Shown here in pieces: positions 7,724-15,406 of a DNA stretch of 64,000 bases; the first letter of the stretch is position 1, and the number at the start of each line of letters is the position of its first letter. The notes beneath the pieces are model-generated. The model was given only the letters and a program-made list of their open reading frames with translations. It did not search any database and had not been told where the DNA came from. The translations under genes were made by a program, and so were the position numbers. This stretch comes from [Clostridium] clostridioforme AGR2157 (lineage in GTDB: Bacteria; Bacillota; Clostridia; Lachnospirales; Lachnospiraceae): contig NZ_AUJR01000004.1 of the NCBI RefSeq assembly GCF_000424325.1, positions 62,001 through 126,000 of the forward strand, read 5' to 3'.

Positions 7724-9343
7724 ATGAAAAGACCATATATGAAGGCCGCGGCCATACTGGGGGCGGCAGCGTTCCTGTTCACATCCGGGTTTGCCAGGGC
7801 AGAGGACCATGCCGCGGGGACAGCAGGTTACCTCAAATCAGCCACCTACTATTCCGATGACTGGGTCATCAATTTCTGGAACAGCGAGAGCCGCCATATG
7901 GACCAGGAGCTGGCCCGCATTGCGCAGGACGGCTTTAACAATATTATCCTGGTGGTGCCCTGGAGGGAATTCCAGCCCGGCATGTCCCCCTGTACATACA
8001 ACCAATATGCCTGGGACAAGCTGGACCGTGTCATGGACGCCGCTGCCGCCCAGGGACTGAGCGTGATGCTGAGGGTGGGATATACCTGGGATTACTGCGG
8101 GGCCGGCAATGTGATGGAACGGTACCAGGGGCTGATGCAGGAGGGGACGGAGCGGTCGGCCTGGCTGGAATATTTGGGCCGTCTCTATCAGGCGGCATCC
8201 TCTCATGAGAATTTCTGCGGAGGGTTCCTGACCTGGGAGGACTTCTGGAACTTCACGGATTCCAGCGCGTCCCTGGGAAACGGGGTAAAGGGACGCAGCA
8301 TGGCCAAGGCCTGCGGATATGTGGATTACGCCAGGGAAAATTATGAACTGGAAGAACTGGAGGAGATGTACGGGCACAAGCTGTCCGGCTATGACGACTT
8401 GTATTTTCCGGCCAGGGATTCCCAGGCCAGAAGCGTATTTTACGGGTTTTACGACCAGTTTTTAAATGAACTTCTGGCTGACAGCCAGACCGTGTTTCCG
8501 GGCCTGTCCATGGAAGTGCGCCTGGATGTGGACCCGGTGGAGCACAAGGACGGAAGCCAGGAGGGCTTCATGCATTCCTCCACCTTCACCAGCGGCAGTG
8601 CGGCCTATACCAGCGCAATGTACGGCATTCCCATGGGCTTCATGAATGAGCATGAACGCGTGACGGCAGCGGAAGCACTGGAAAAGGTTCCCGTGTTCCT
8701 GAACCGCCTTCATGTGTACAGCGGAGGCAAGCCGGTGTATCTGGACCAGTTCCTGTTTACGGACAATACAGTAGGATACGAGTACAATGCCCAGCTGCGG
8801 GACGATGAAAAATCGTTGTATCTGGAAGGCGTTGCTCCCATTCTTAAAAATTCCACCATGGGATACGGCATCTGGACCTATCGGGATTACGGGGACAATA
8901 AGCTGTTCAACGCCCAGTTTGCCCTCGGCATGGACGGATGGCGTTTTTCCGGAGGAAGCTGCATTGTGGAGGATGAGAACGGAAAATCCGCAATGATTCC
9001 TTCCGGCGGGAATATTTACCAGAACCTGGGCGGCCGGATGACGGGCAATACAGGAAAGGATACTTATGTGAAGCTGAGGACAGGGGCAGCGGAAAAGTGC
9101 AGGCTGACCATACGCATGGGATCCCAGTCAAGGACCGTGGACGTGAAGGAGGAGCGGAAGGTAGAGCTTAAATTCAGCAACTGCCGGCCCTCGGATTTCA
9201 CCATCAGCGTAAGCGGCGGCAAAGGCGCCTATGTGGACGACGTTCAGGTATATACCTTTGTGACCCAGGGAGAGCTTTACAATATGGACGGCAGCGAAGG
9301 AAAATGCATTGAAGCCCTGCGGCTCATGAATCAAAAATTATAA
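7724..9343 (+). CDS. Secreted glycoside-hydrolase-like protein
   Basis: A 539-aa protein with an AAAGGAG ribosome site and an apparent signal peptide (AAAILGAAAFLFTSGFARA, cleavage near residue 26). Residues about 45-390 look like a TIM-barrel glycosidase: WVINFWNSESRHMDQELARI, then IILVVPWREFQPG, and GFLTWEDFWNF where a catalytic glutamate could be E177 or so. Residues about 395-520 look like a jelly-roll, carbohydrate-binding type domain (AFALGMDGWRFSGGSC onward). I do not recognise the family precisely; beta-galactosidase-like or clan GH-A is a reasonable guess. It probably acts on the cell surface or outside the cell. Confidence 0.6.
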   Translation: MKRPYMKAAAILGAAAFLFTSGFARAEDHAAGTAGYLKSATYYSDDWVINFWNSESRHMDQELARIAQDGFNNIILVVPWREFQPGMSPCTYNQYAWDKLDRVMDAAAAQGLSVMLRVGYTWDYCGAGNVMERYQGLMQEGTERSAWLEYLGRLYQAASSHENFCGGFLTWEDFWNFTDSSASLGNGVKGRSMAKACGYVDYARENYELEELEEMYGHKLSGYDDLYFPARDSQARSVFYGFYDQFLNELLADSQTVFPGLSMEVRLDVDPVEHKDGSQEGFMHSSTFTSGSAAYTSAMYGIPMGFMNEHERVTAAEALEKVPVFLNRLHVYSGGKPVYLDQFLFTDNTVGYEYNAQLRDDEKSLYLEGVAPILKNSTMGYGIWTYRDYGDNKLFNAQFALGMDGWRFSGGSCIVEDENGKSAMIPSGGNIYQNLGGRMTGNTGKDTYVKLRTGAAEKCRLTIRMGSQSRTVDVKEERKVELKFSNCRPSDFTISVSGGKGAYVDDVQVYTFVTQGELYNMDGSEGKCIEALRLMNQKL

Positions 9344-9403
9344 TCCGTACATACTATCCTTGTCATTGGTAAGAATGAAGACCAGGAGAAGGAGGTAAGG
9401 ACG

Positions 9404-9718
9404 ATGACCAAGCTGGAATGTAGTGTAAAGAACTGCCTGCACAACGCTGACAACTGCTGCTGTAAGGCAGCCATTGCAGTGGATGGGAACAAGGCTATGA
9501 CGGCAGAGCAGACCTGCTGTGCAAGCTTTGACGAGAACAAGGGAGGCAAGTTCACCAACCTGTTCAAGACCCCTGAGACAAGGCTGGAGATTGCCTGCGA
9601 CGCAGTAAAATGTGTCTACAATGAGGAACACCGCTGCAGCGCTGAGCGTATTGACATAAACGGTGACGGAGCCTGCGAATGTACGGAAACCAGGTGCAGT
9701 ACCTTTAAGGCCAGATAG
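9404..9718 (+). CDS. DUF1540 domain protein, two Cys-rich repeats
   Basis: A 104-aa cysteine-rich protein with a good AAGGAGGTAAGG ribosome site. Two copies of the DUF1540 pattern are visible: CSVKNCLHNADNCC at residues 6-19 with a later CCASF, and CDAVKCVYNEEHRC near residue 66 with a later CSTF. DUF1540 proteins are common in spore-forming clostridia; the cysteines probably bind metal. Function unknown. It is followed by a strong hairpin, so it is likely the last gene of its transcript. Confidence 0.85.
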   Translation: MTKLECSVKNCLHNADNCCCKAAIAVDGNKAMTAEQTCCASFDENKGGKFTNLFKTPETRLEIACDAVKCVYNEEHRCSAERIDINGDGACECTETRCSTFKAR

Positions 9719-9741
9719 ATTTAGAACCAGGACAGGATGTG

Positions 9742-9775
9742 GGGGACGTCTTCCGGGGAACCGGAAGGCGTCTCC
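9742..9775 (+). terminator. Hairpin after DUF1540 gene
   Basis: GGGGACGTCTTCCGG pairs with CCGGAAGGCGTCTCC around a four-base loop (15 bp with two G-U pairs). The T run after it is weak, so termination may be partial. Confidence 0.55.
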
Positions 9776-9903
9776 GGCCTTTAGCGGAAGGCTGGAAGGA
9801 GGCTGGGAGACAGGTGGAGGCGGGAGTGGAAGAATTGTTTGGCTGAAGAAGAGTTTGGAGACAAGTCTGGAGAAAAGTTTATAAGAAAAGTGTGAAATTA
9901 GAG

Positions 9904-9932
9904 TTGACAAATACGTTCAAATGTAGTAGATT
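9904..9932 (+). promoter_or_regulatory. Promoter of the infC-rpmI-rplT operon
   Basis: A perfect -35 box TTGACA at 9904-9909 is followed after 16-17 bases by an A/T-rich -10 (TAGATT/AGATTA). It lies about 270 bp upstream of infC, leaving room for a long regulated leader. Confidence 0.65.
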
Positions 9933-9939
9933 AATATAA

Positions 9940-10170
9940 GTTGTGAGAACGACTGACAGGAAAGCAGGTATCCGCCTCACCCTGGCACGAGCAAGTGACC
10001 CGGGTTCATAGATGAAACGATGTGCTGTATTATTTCCGGAGATTTTCAGGTGAGATAGGGCAGCAGATGGTTTTATGTGAGGAAGTGGATAGTCAGGCTG
10101 TCCGCTTTATTTTTTGCCCTAGAGGGAAAGAGGGGCATGCTGATTCCAGAACAACATGACTTATTTGGAG
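9940..10170 (+). ncRNA. Structured 5' leader of infC operon (L20-leader type)
   Basis: The 230 bases between promoter and infC have no convincing ORF but contain a structured stretch (GCAGGTATCCGCCTCACC followed by CTGGCACGAGCAAGTGACCC) and end in an intrinsic terminator at 10085-10116. In Firmicutes this position holds the ribosomal protein L20 leader, where L20 binds an RNA that mimics its 23S rRNA site and promotes early termination. The assignment rests on position and architecture; a covariance-model search would settle it. Confidence 0.6.
10085..10116 (+). terminator. Attenuator before infC
   Basis: GTGGATAG pairs with CTGTCCGC (8 bp with G-U pairs) across a five-base loop and is followed by TTTATTTTTT. 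It is placed between the promoter and the infC ribosome site, so it must be read through or prevented for the operon to be expressed. Confidence 0.75.
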
Positions 10171-10180
10171 GTGTACGACT

Positions 10181-10687
10181 ATTAGCGAATTAATGATTAA
10201 CGAGCAAATCAGAGACAAGGAAGTACGGCTGATTGGCGAGGACGGGGAGCAGTTAGGCATCGTGCCGGGAAAAGAGGCGCTGAGGATGGCTCAGGAAGCA
10301 GAGCTTGACCTGGTGAAGATTGCACCTACGGCAAAGCCGCCGGTATGTAAGATTATCGACTATGGCAAGTACCGTTATGAACTGGCACGCAAGGAAAAAG
10401 AAGCCAAGAAGAAACAGAAGGTAATCGAGATAAAGGAAGTTCGTTTGTCACCCAACATTGACACCAACGACCTGAACACCAAGGTGGGAGCTGCCAGAAA
10501 GTTTTTGGAGAAGGGCGACAAAGTGAAGGTAACACTTCGATTCCGCGGTCGTGAGATGGCCCATATGTTCAAGTCCAAATACATCCTGGATGATTTCGCT
10601 GAGAGTTTAAAGGATATCGCAGTTATCGATAAACCCTCCAAAGTTGAAGGAAGAAGCATGGTTATGTTTTTAACTGCAAAACGTTAA
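10181..10687 (+). CDS. infC: Translation initiation factor IF-3
   Basis: IF-3, 168 aa with the start chosen here. The GGAGGT at 10167-10172 lies eight bases before ATT at 10181 but twenty before the first ATG at 10193; the added residues (ISEL before MINEQIRDKEVRLI) match known IF-3 N-termini. A rare AUU/AUA start is a conserved feature of infC and allows IF-3 to repress its own translation. Both domains are present: the N-terminal domain to about residue 80 with the KPPVCKIIDYGKYRYE signature, and the C-terminal domain with GREMAH. First gene of the operon with rpmI and rplT. Confidence 0.95.
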   Translation: MSELMINEQIRDKEVRLIGEDGEQLGIVPGKEALRMAQEAELDLVKIAPTAKPPVCKIIDYGKYRYELARKEKEAKKKQKVIEIKEVRLSPNIDTNDLNTKVGAARKFLEKGDKVKVTLRFRGREMAHMFKSKYILDDFAESLKDIAVIDKPSKVEGRSMVMFLTAKR

Positions 10688-10716
10688 AATAGAAAGTTTT
10701 AAGGAGGAAATTTACA

Positions 10717-10914
10717 ATGCCAAAGTTAAAAACCAGCAGAGCAGCAGCAAAGCGCTTTAAAAAGACAGGAACCGGTAAGTTAGTCCGCAATAAAGCTTAC
10801 AAGTCTCACATCTTAACTAAGAAGTCCACTAAGAGGAAAAGAAATCTTAGAAAAGATATCGTTACCGATGCTACCAACTCAAAGGTAATGAAGAAGATTT
10901 TACCATATCTGTAA
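10717..10914 (+). CDS. rpmI: Large ribosomal subunit protein bL35
   Basis: A 65-aa basic protein starting [20 protein letters not shown], the standard bL35 signature, with a complete normal length. It has an AAGGAGG ribosome site. It sits between infC and rplT in the usual order and is part of the 50S subunit. Confidence 0.98.
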   Translation: MPKLKTSRAAAKRFKKTGTGKLVRNKAYKSHILTKKSTKRKRNLRKDIVTDATNSKVMKKILPYL

Positions 10915-10942
10915 GTTTGAATTGTAGAAGGAGGAATTACCG

Positions 10943-11299
10943 ATGGCAAGAGTAAAAGGCGGTTTAAATGCAAAGAAGAAACACAATAGAGTCTTAAAGA
11001 TGGCTAAGGGCTACAGAGGCGCCCGTTCCAAGCAGTACAGGATTGCAAAGCAGTCCGTAATGCGTGCCCTGACCAGCTCCTATGCAGGCAGAAAAGAGAG
11101 AAAGAGACAGTTCAGACAGCTGTGGATAGCACGTATCAACGCTGCAGCACATATCAACGGCCTGTCCTACAGCAAGTTCATGTACGGCTTAAAGTTAGCT
11201 GAGGTTGACTTAAACCGTAAGGTTCTGTCTGAAATGGCTATCAATGACGCAGAAGGATTTGCAAAGTTGGCTGAGCTGGCTAAGTCCAAAATTGCTTAA
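10943..11299 (+). CDS. rplT: Large ribosomal subunit protein bL20
   Basis: A 118-aa protein of normal bL20 length, starting MARVKGGLNAKKKHNRVLK and carrying the RKRQFRQLWIARINAAA rRNA-binding helix. It is needed early in 50S assembly and is the probable repressor acting on the leader upstream of infC. The operon ends in a terminator 25 bp after the stop. Confidence 0.98.
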   Translation: MARVKGGLNAKKKHNRVLKMAKGYRGARSKQYRIAKQSVMRALTSSYAGRKERKRQFRQLWIARINAAAHINGLSYSKFMYGLKLAEVDLNRKVLSEMAINDAEGFAKLAELAKSKIA

Positions 11300-11323
11300 T
11301 TGAGTTTGTATAAGATTACAAGT

Positions 11324-11360
11324 GGGTATTGCAGGACAAGCTGCAGTGCCCTCTTTTTTT
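11324..11360 (+). terminator. Terminator of the infC operon
   Basis: GGGTATTGCAG pairs with CTGCAGTGCCC (11 bp, two G-U pairs) around a six-base loop and is followed by TCTTTTTTT: a textbook intrinsic terminator. Confidence 0.92.
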
Positions 11361-11492
11361 GAAACAGCCTTTTCGCAGCTGCTTCAAAAAAGAGGGAGGA
11401 TACTTGTGAGGACTGTGCTCTTTACGCTGGATGTGAAAGATTGTTATGATACAGGCGGGCGCCGGATGACCAGGCCCGCCCTTTCCCCGTCT

Positions 11493-11696
11493 TTAGTGCT
11501 CTCCTGTTTTATAATCGTCCCTTGCCCAGTTGGGAGCATTGATAGGGCCAGCTTTTGCGTTGCCGTTTTTGGCAGCCCCCTGGATTTCGGGAACCTGGGC
11601 CTGCTCATTTTTGGGGTGGTTCATTTTGTGGTGGTTCTCGGTTCCGTGATTATCAGCGTCGTAAGGGCTGGGTCTTCTCATTCCTGCTTTTGCCAT
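11493..11696 (-). CDS. Small hydrophilic protein of unknown function
   Basis: A 67-aa protein starting MAKAGMRRPSPYDADNHGTE, preceded by AGGAGG seven bases before the ATG. It is very polar, rich in Asn, His and Lys with no hydrophobic core, and no cysteines, suggesting an intrinsically disordered protein. I have no family name for it. Its neighbours are other small minus-strand genes (CPPC peptide and YmaF), but about 200 bp and a terminator separate them. The strong ribosome site makes it a much better candidate than the plus-strand frame opposite it. Confidence 0.7.
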   Translation of the reverse strand: MAKAGMRRPSPYDADNHGTENHHKMNHPKNEQAQVPEIQGAAKNGNAKAGPINAPNWARDDYKTGEH

Positions 11697-11860
11697 GATG
11701 ATACCTCCTGTCCATAGTAGTTTTTGTATGATTGGCGGAAATTATTCGGGAGAACGTCCCCTTCTGATTTTGCATTGTGTTTTTTCCTGCCATACACATA
11801 TTCGATACAGGAAAGAGGCCTACTAGGTTATTGGGAGTTGCAGGTAGAGTCAAGAAAAAC

Positions 11861-11897
11861 AAAAAAGACTGTTATGGAGCCGCCGAAGCAGCTCCAT
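11861..11897 (-). terminator. UUCG-loop terminator after the CPPC gene
   Basis: Read on the minus strand, ATGGAGCTGC pairs with GCGGCTCCAT around the very stable tetraloop TTCG, followed by AACAGTC and six Ts. It closes the YmaF-CPPC transcript six bases after the CPPC stop codon. Confidence 0.88.
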
Positions 11898-11902
11898 ACA
11901 TA

Positions 11903-12055
11903 TTATCTCCAGGGCCAAAAGACATTGCGGTCACGTCGGTCCCTGTAGTCATCACGCCTATCGTGGTCACGTCGGCATGGAGGACAGGGGGGACAAGGTG
12001 GACAACTGGGTCTACGGCGCTGGCATTGAATGAATTGTTCAAAATTATCACGCAT
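11903..12055 (-). CDS. 50-aa CPPC-repeat microprotein
   Basis: A short gene encoding MRDNFEQFIQCQRRRPS, then CPPCPPCPPC, then an Arg/Asp-rich tail (RRDHDRRDDYRDRRDRN) ending VFWPWR. It has a near-ideal AGGAGG ribosome site seven to eight bases before the ATG and its own terminator immediately downstream. Four cysteines in a strict Cys-Pro-Pro spacing could bind metal or crosslink; the charged tail alternates Arg and Asp. It begins 14 bp after the YmaF stop, so the two form an operon. No family recognised; a spore-coat or redox role is only speculation. Confidence 0.72.
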   Translation of the reverse strand: MRDNFEQFIQCQRRRPSCPPCPPCPPCRRDHDRRDDYRDRRDRNVFWPWR

Positions 12056-12068
12056 AGGGTTACCTCCT

Positions 12069-12404
12069 TTAGCATCTATCAATAGGATTGTTAATCAAAG
12101 AGGACACTCTGAATTCGTGGGTATGTCCATCCTGAAAAGTCGTGCGGGCCTTCACAAAGTGAATGTGTCTGCCATCACCCACGGGTATAGCAGGAGAAGA
12201 TGTCCCGCTAAATTCGTGAACATGCCCGTCGTAAGAATCAGTAAGAAATGTTACCCTGTGAACATGGCTTCCCATAAAAGGTATAGCCTCACCGGATACA
12301 GTTGCAAAACGGTGATTATGAGGGTCTTCACAGCGTTCGGCGATGAGAGTGCTCCCCAAGATTTCGTGTACATGTTGCATGTTGCAAGTATTCATTTCAT
12401 TCAT
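12069..12404 (-). CDS. YmaF-family histidine-rich protein
   Basis: A 111-aa protein with repeated histidine pairs: HVHEILG, PHNHRF, SHVHRVTF, GHVHEFSGTSS, RHIHFV and GHTHEFRV. This periodic HxH pattern is that of the YmaF family. I place the start at 12404, nine bases after AAAGGAG, not at the longer upstream frame. The paired histidines suggest a metal-binding beta-strand repeat; no biochemical role is established for the family. First gene of a two-gene operon with the CPPC microprotein. Confidence 0.82.
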   Translation of the reverse strand: MNEMNTCNMQHVHEILGSTLIAERCEDPHNHRFATVSGEAIPFMGSHVHRVTFLTDSYDGHVHEFSGTSSPAIPVGDGRHIHFVKARTTFQDGHTHEFRVSSLINNPIDRC

Positions 12405-12753
12405 TTTCGTTTGCTCCTTTCTTTTAGTGTAATATAGCATATGAAAAAAGAGATGAATGCGTGACAAGCCGTAATATAGAAGGTGACTATTCGTGTAAAA
12501 TCTGCGGAAAGTACGATGGAAAGCACCATCTCGCTCAGATAGTGAAAAGAGGCAGCCCATGTTGATACAGGTTAAGATTGAGGGGAATGGGAACAGTCTT
12601 ATATTTGACTGCGACCTGATTTCATGCTATTTTCAACCAGGTTATACCGGCCTATTAAGGAATCGTTAATAATTATTATTTTGCATTCCCTCCCAATGTA
12701 TGGTACACTGAGTCCTGTATCATATATTGCTTTTTATGGGAGTGGTTGCAGCG
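12405..12753. other. Intergenic region with two weak overlapping mini-ORFs
   Basis: It holds the divergent promoters for the ymaF pair and for the ABC operon. Two very short plus-strand frames overlap in it: a 34-codon frame with GTG at 12461 (containing CKICGKYDGKHH) and a 36-codon frame with ATG at 12559 starting inside the stop of the first. Neither has a good ribosome site. They may be a decayed gene. Nothing else is recognisable. Confidence 0.3.
12681..12709 (+). promoter_or_regulatory. Promoter of the ABC-2 exporter operon
   Basis: TTGCAT at 12681-12686 and TACACT at 12704-12709 with an exact 17-base spacer; it lies 45 bp before the start codon of the ATPase gene. Confidence 0.65.
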
Positions 12754-13428
12754 ATGCTGGAGATATCAGGAATTTATAAGTCCTATCACAGACAGAATAT
12801 TTTAGCGGGAGTGGACCTGATGGTGGCTCCGGGAGAATGTGTGGGTATCGTGGGCTATAACGGCTGCGGCAAGACCACTCTTTTGTCCATTCTGGCAGGC
12901 GCCCAGAAAGCGGACCGGGGCAGCATCCTCTATAACGGCAGGGAGGCATCGGGCCATCCGCGGGTATTTGCAGAGGAGGCGGCTTATGTGCCCCAGGAGA
13001 ATCCCCTTATGGAGGAACTGACTGTAAGGGACAACCTGCTTTTGTGGTACAGGGGAAGCAGGAAGCAGATGGAATCGGATTTAAAGGGCGGAGCGGCTTC
13101 CATGCTGGGTGTGGACCGCATGCTGGACCGTACGGCGGGAAAGCTTTCCGGCGGGATGAAGAAGCGGCTCAGCATAGCATGTGCCCTGTCAAACCATGCT
13201 CCGGTCCTTATTATGGATGAGCCGGGGGCTGCCCTGGATTTGGAGTGTAAGGAAATCATCAGGAACTATCTCAGGGAATATATGGCTTCAGGCGGGGCTG
13301 TCATACTGACATCCCATGAGCTGGCAGAGCTGGCCCTGTGTACGAAGATGTATATACTAAAAGGCGGGGTGTTAAGTGGAATCGATTGTGGCCTGTCGGC
13401 AAAAGAGCTGATTAGCCAATTTCGATAG
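12754..13428 (+). CDS. ABC exporter ATP-binding protein
   Basis: A 224-aa ABC ATPase with Walker A GYNGCGKTT (about residue 35), a Q-loop YVPQENPLM, signature LSGGMKKR and Walker B VLIMDEPGAALD, and the switch histidine in LTSHE. I favour the ATG at 12754 because a GGGAGTGG ribosome site fits it; an in-frame ATG at 12736 is the alternative. The single-ATPase, drug/lipid-exporter-like sequence and the two ABC-2 permeases downstream (15407 and 16591) indicate one export system. Substrate unknown. Confidence 0.9.
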   Translation: MLEISGIYKSYHRQNILAGVDLMVAPGECVGIVGYNGCGKTTLLSILAGAQKADRGSILYNGREASGHPRVFAEEAAYVPQENPLMEELTVRDNLLLWYRGSRKQMESDLKGGAASMLGVDRMLDRTAGKLSGGMKKRLSIACALSNHAPVLIMDEPGAALDLECKEIIRNYLREYMASGGAVILTSHELAELALCTKMYILKGGVLSGIDCGLSAKELISQFR

Positions 13429-13505
13429 AACATAACGAAAGGGCAGCCGTTGCGGCAGCATACAGGGCAGCGGGAAGGTCCTTTTGCAAGGGAGGAGAGA
13501 GAAAT

Positions 13506-15383
13506 ATGAAATGTACCAAGTGTGGAGCAGAGCAGGAAGCAGATGTGAAATTCTGCACCCAGTGCGGGGCTTCGATGGAACATGACAATCAGACACCGGA
13601 AGACAAAGGCCCAGATACGGTAAAAGAAGAACCGGCGGCCGAAGAGAAGACTGTAAAAGAGGAAGAACCGGCGGCCGAAGCAGAAACCGTAAAAGCGGAA
13701 GAACCGGCGCCAACCACCGTGACCGTGCCGCAAGAACCCCAGCCAAATAAGAAATTTATCAAGGTATTGGCTGCTGTCATCGCCATTGCCGCTGTCATTG
13801 CCATTGCGGCGCTGGCCTATGTGAAGATGACCACAAAGGACCCCAAGCAGGTGGTCATTGACGCTTTTGAGAATGTATTCCCGGAAGGCCAGGTTTACCC
13901 TTCTGAGGAGCTGTTTGGACTGAAGGACTTTGCTGAGACAGTGAAGACAGCCGACAGCCAGGGCGGACTGACACTTAAGATGGACAGCTGCTCGGATGAG
14001 ACGGTCAATGCCTATGCCGGAAGCGGTCTGCGCTTCGAGGCAAAGGACGACAAGACCAATGGCAAGAGCTTCTTCAACATGGGAGTAATCTACAGCGGCA
14101 TGGACCTTGCCAATCTGAACGCATATTATGGGGATGATACCCTGATGCTTGCGATTCCGGAGCTGTCCGGCAAGGTGTTTACCGTAGACCTGGGAGAGGG
14201 ACTGGCAGACCGTATTAAGAATTCGCCTACCGTGGGACCGCTGCTGGAGCAGAACGGCGTGGATGTGGAAGGCATGGCCGCTTATTTCGCGGAGCTGATG
14301 GACGAGGCTGAAAAAGCACAGACAGAAGGCAAACAGCCCTTTGACATGGAGGCGCTGATTAACCGTTATAAGGAAGGATGCAAGGCCCAGGAGAATTTCA
14401 AGGCTGCCCTGACGGTTGAAAAGGCCGCTAGGGGAACCTACACCATGGATGGTGCACAGGTGAGCTGCAAGGGATACAATGTGACTGTAAGCAAGGATTC
14501 CATGATTGAATTCCTTCGTCAGTCCTCTGATTTCTTCCTTCAGGATGAGACCCTGAAAGCGGACTTCATGCGTCAGCTGGAGACAACCGTGAAGATGAGC
14601 GAGCTTATGGGCGGAACTATGTCAGGAGCCGGAACCATGTCCGCGCAGGAGATGCAGCAGCAGTCCTACGAGGAGGCAAAGAAAATGGCGGACCAGATGA
14701 TTGAATATCTGGACAAGGCGCTGACCGATGTAAATATGACGGTTTATGTGGATAAGAAGGGACGCCTGGCAGCAGTGGAAGGCTCCACCAATCTCCATGT
14801 AGATGATTCAGGTGTTTTCGAAGAGGGCTCCGTTGCAGTGACCTTTAGCTGCCGGCTTCAGGGCGGCGCCTATCTGACTCAGAATGCCCTGGCCAGCATC
14901 ACGCTGGAGGGTGCCACGGATACGGTGAGCATTGATATGGTGAAGCAGGGAACCTATGACAAAAGCGTGCTGACCAGCGACCTTTCACTGGACCTGTCTG
15001 TGCCCGGTGATGAGGCTTATAATTTTACATATACCAGTACTTATGATTCCAAGGATGGAAGCTACCACCTGTCAGGCGAGGTAGGTGGAAATGGATCGCA
15101 GCTTGTGAAGATTTCCGCAACAGGCGCAGTGGACCAGCTGGAAAAGGGCAAATCCGTTCATGTGAACATCGATTCCCTGGAGACATCCATTCTGGATGAT
15201 TCCGTGAATGTGGTCCTCAGCGGTGAATACTACTATCAGCCGCTGGAAGGCGAAATCAGTCCTTTAGAGGGCGAGGCCATGGATGTGCTGTCTGCCACTG
15301 AAGAGGATTGGACCAATGTAGGGATGGAAATGCTGTTTGGCGTCATGGGATTAGGCAGCCAGCTGGGAATATCCATGTACTAA
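13506..15383 (+). CDS. Zinc-ribbon, single-span membrane protein with large outer domain
   Basis: A 625-aa protein. Residues 3-23 form a zinc ribbon (CTKCGAEQEADVKFCTQCG). Residues about 35-75 are a Lys/Glu/Pro/Ala repeat linker, residues about 80-103 a membrane span (FIKVLAAVIAIAAVIAIAAL), and the rest a large soluble domain predicted outside the cell. The outer part shows repeated beta-rich segments of the kind seen in clostridial zinc-ribbon surface proteins, but I cannot name its family. It lies inside the ABC operon between ATPase and permeases, so it may assist the exporter or sense its state. Confidence 0.75.
   Translation: MKCTKCGAEQEADVKFCTQCGASMEHDNQTPEDKGPDTVKEEPAAEEKTVKEEEPAAEAETVKAEEPAPTTVTVPQEPQPNKKFIKVLAAVIAIAAVIAIAALAYVKMTTKDPKQVVIDAFENVFPEGQVYPSEELFGLKDFAETVKTADSQGGLTLKMDSCSDETVNAYAGSGLRFEAKDDKTNGKSFFNMGVIYSGMDLANLNAYYGDDTLMLAIPELSGKVFTVDLGEGLADRIKNSPTVGPLLEQNGVDVEGMAAYFAELMDEAEKAQTEGKQPFDMEALINRYKEGCKAQENFKAALTVEKAARGTYTMDGAQVSCKGYNVTVSKDSMIEFLRQSSDFFLQDETLKADFMRQLETTVKMSELMGGTMSGAGTMSAQEMQQQSYEEAKKMADQMIEYLDKALTDVNMTVYVDKKGRLAAVEGSTNLHVDDSGVFEEGSVAVTFSCRLQGGAYLTQNALASITLEGATDTVSIDMVKQGTYDKSVLTSDLSLDLSVPGDEAYNFTYTSTYDSKDGSYHLSGEVGGNGSQLVKISATGAVDQLEKGKSVHVNIDSLETSILDDSVNVVLSGEYYYQPLEGEISPLEGEAMDVLSATEEDWTNVGMEMLFGVMGLGSQLGISMY
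13620..13718. repeat. In-frame 33-36 bp repeats coding the acidic linker
   Basis: Two and a half imperfect tandem copies beginning GTAAAAG and containing GAAGAACCGGCG, at 13620, 13653 and 13689. They encode VKEEPAAEEKT, VKEEEPAAEAET and VKAEEPAPTT in the linker between zinc ribbon and membrane span. Likely variable in copy number between strains. Confidence 0.85.
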
Positions 15384-15406
15384 TAATATAAAAGGAATGG
15401 GAAGAT

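Noticed and set aside
11322-11717. 131-codon plus-strand frame after rplT
   Set aside because: It starts inside the rplT terminator and lies opposite the better supported minus-strand gene at 11493-11696 that has an AGGAGG site.
11872-12075. 67-codon minus-strand frame opposite ymaF/CPPC region
   Set aside because: Different frame from the CPPC gene; its start has no ribosome site and the composition is hydrophobic and atypical, while the overlapping 50-aa frame has a perfect site.
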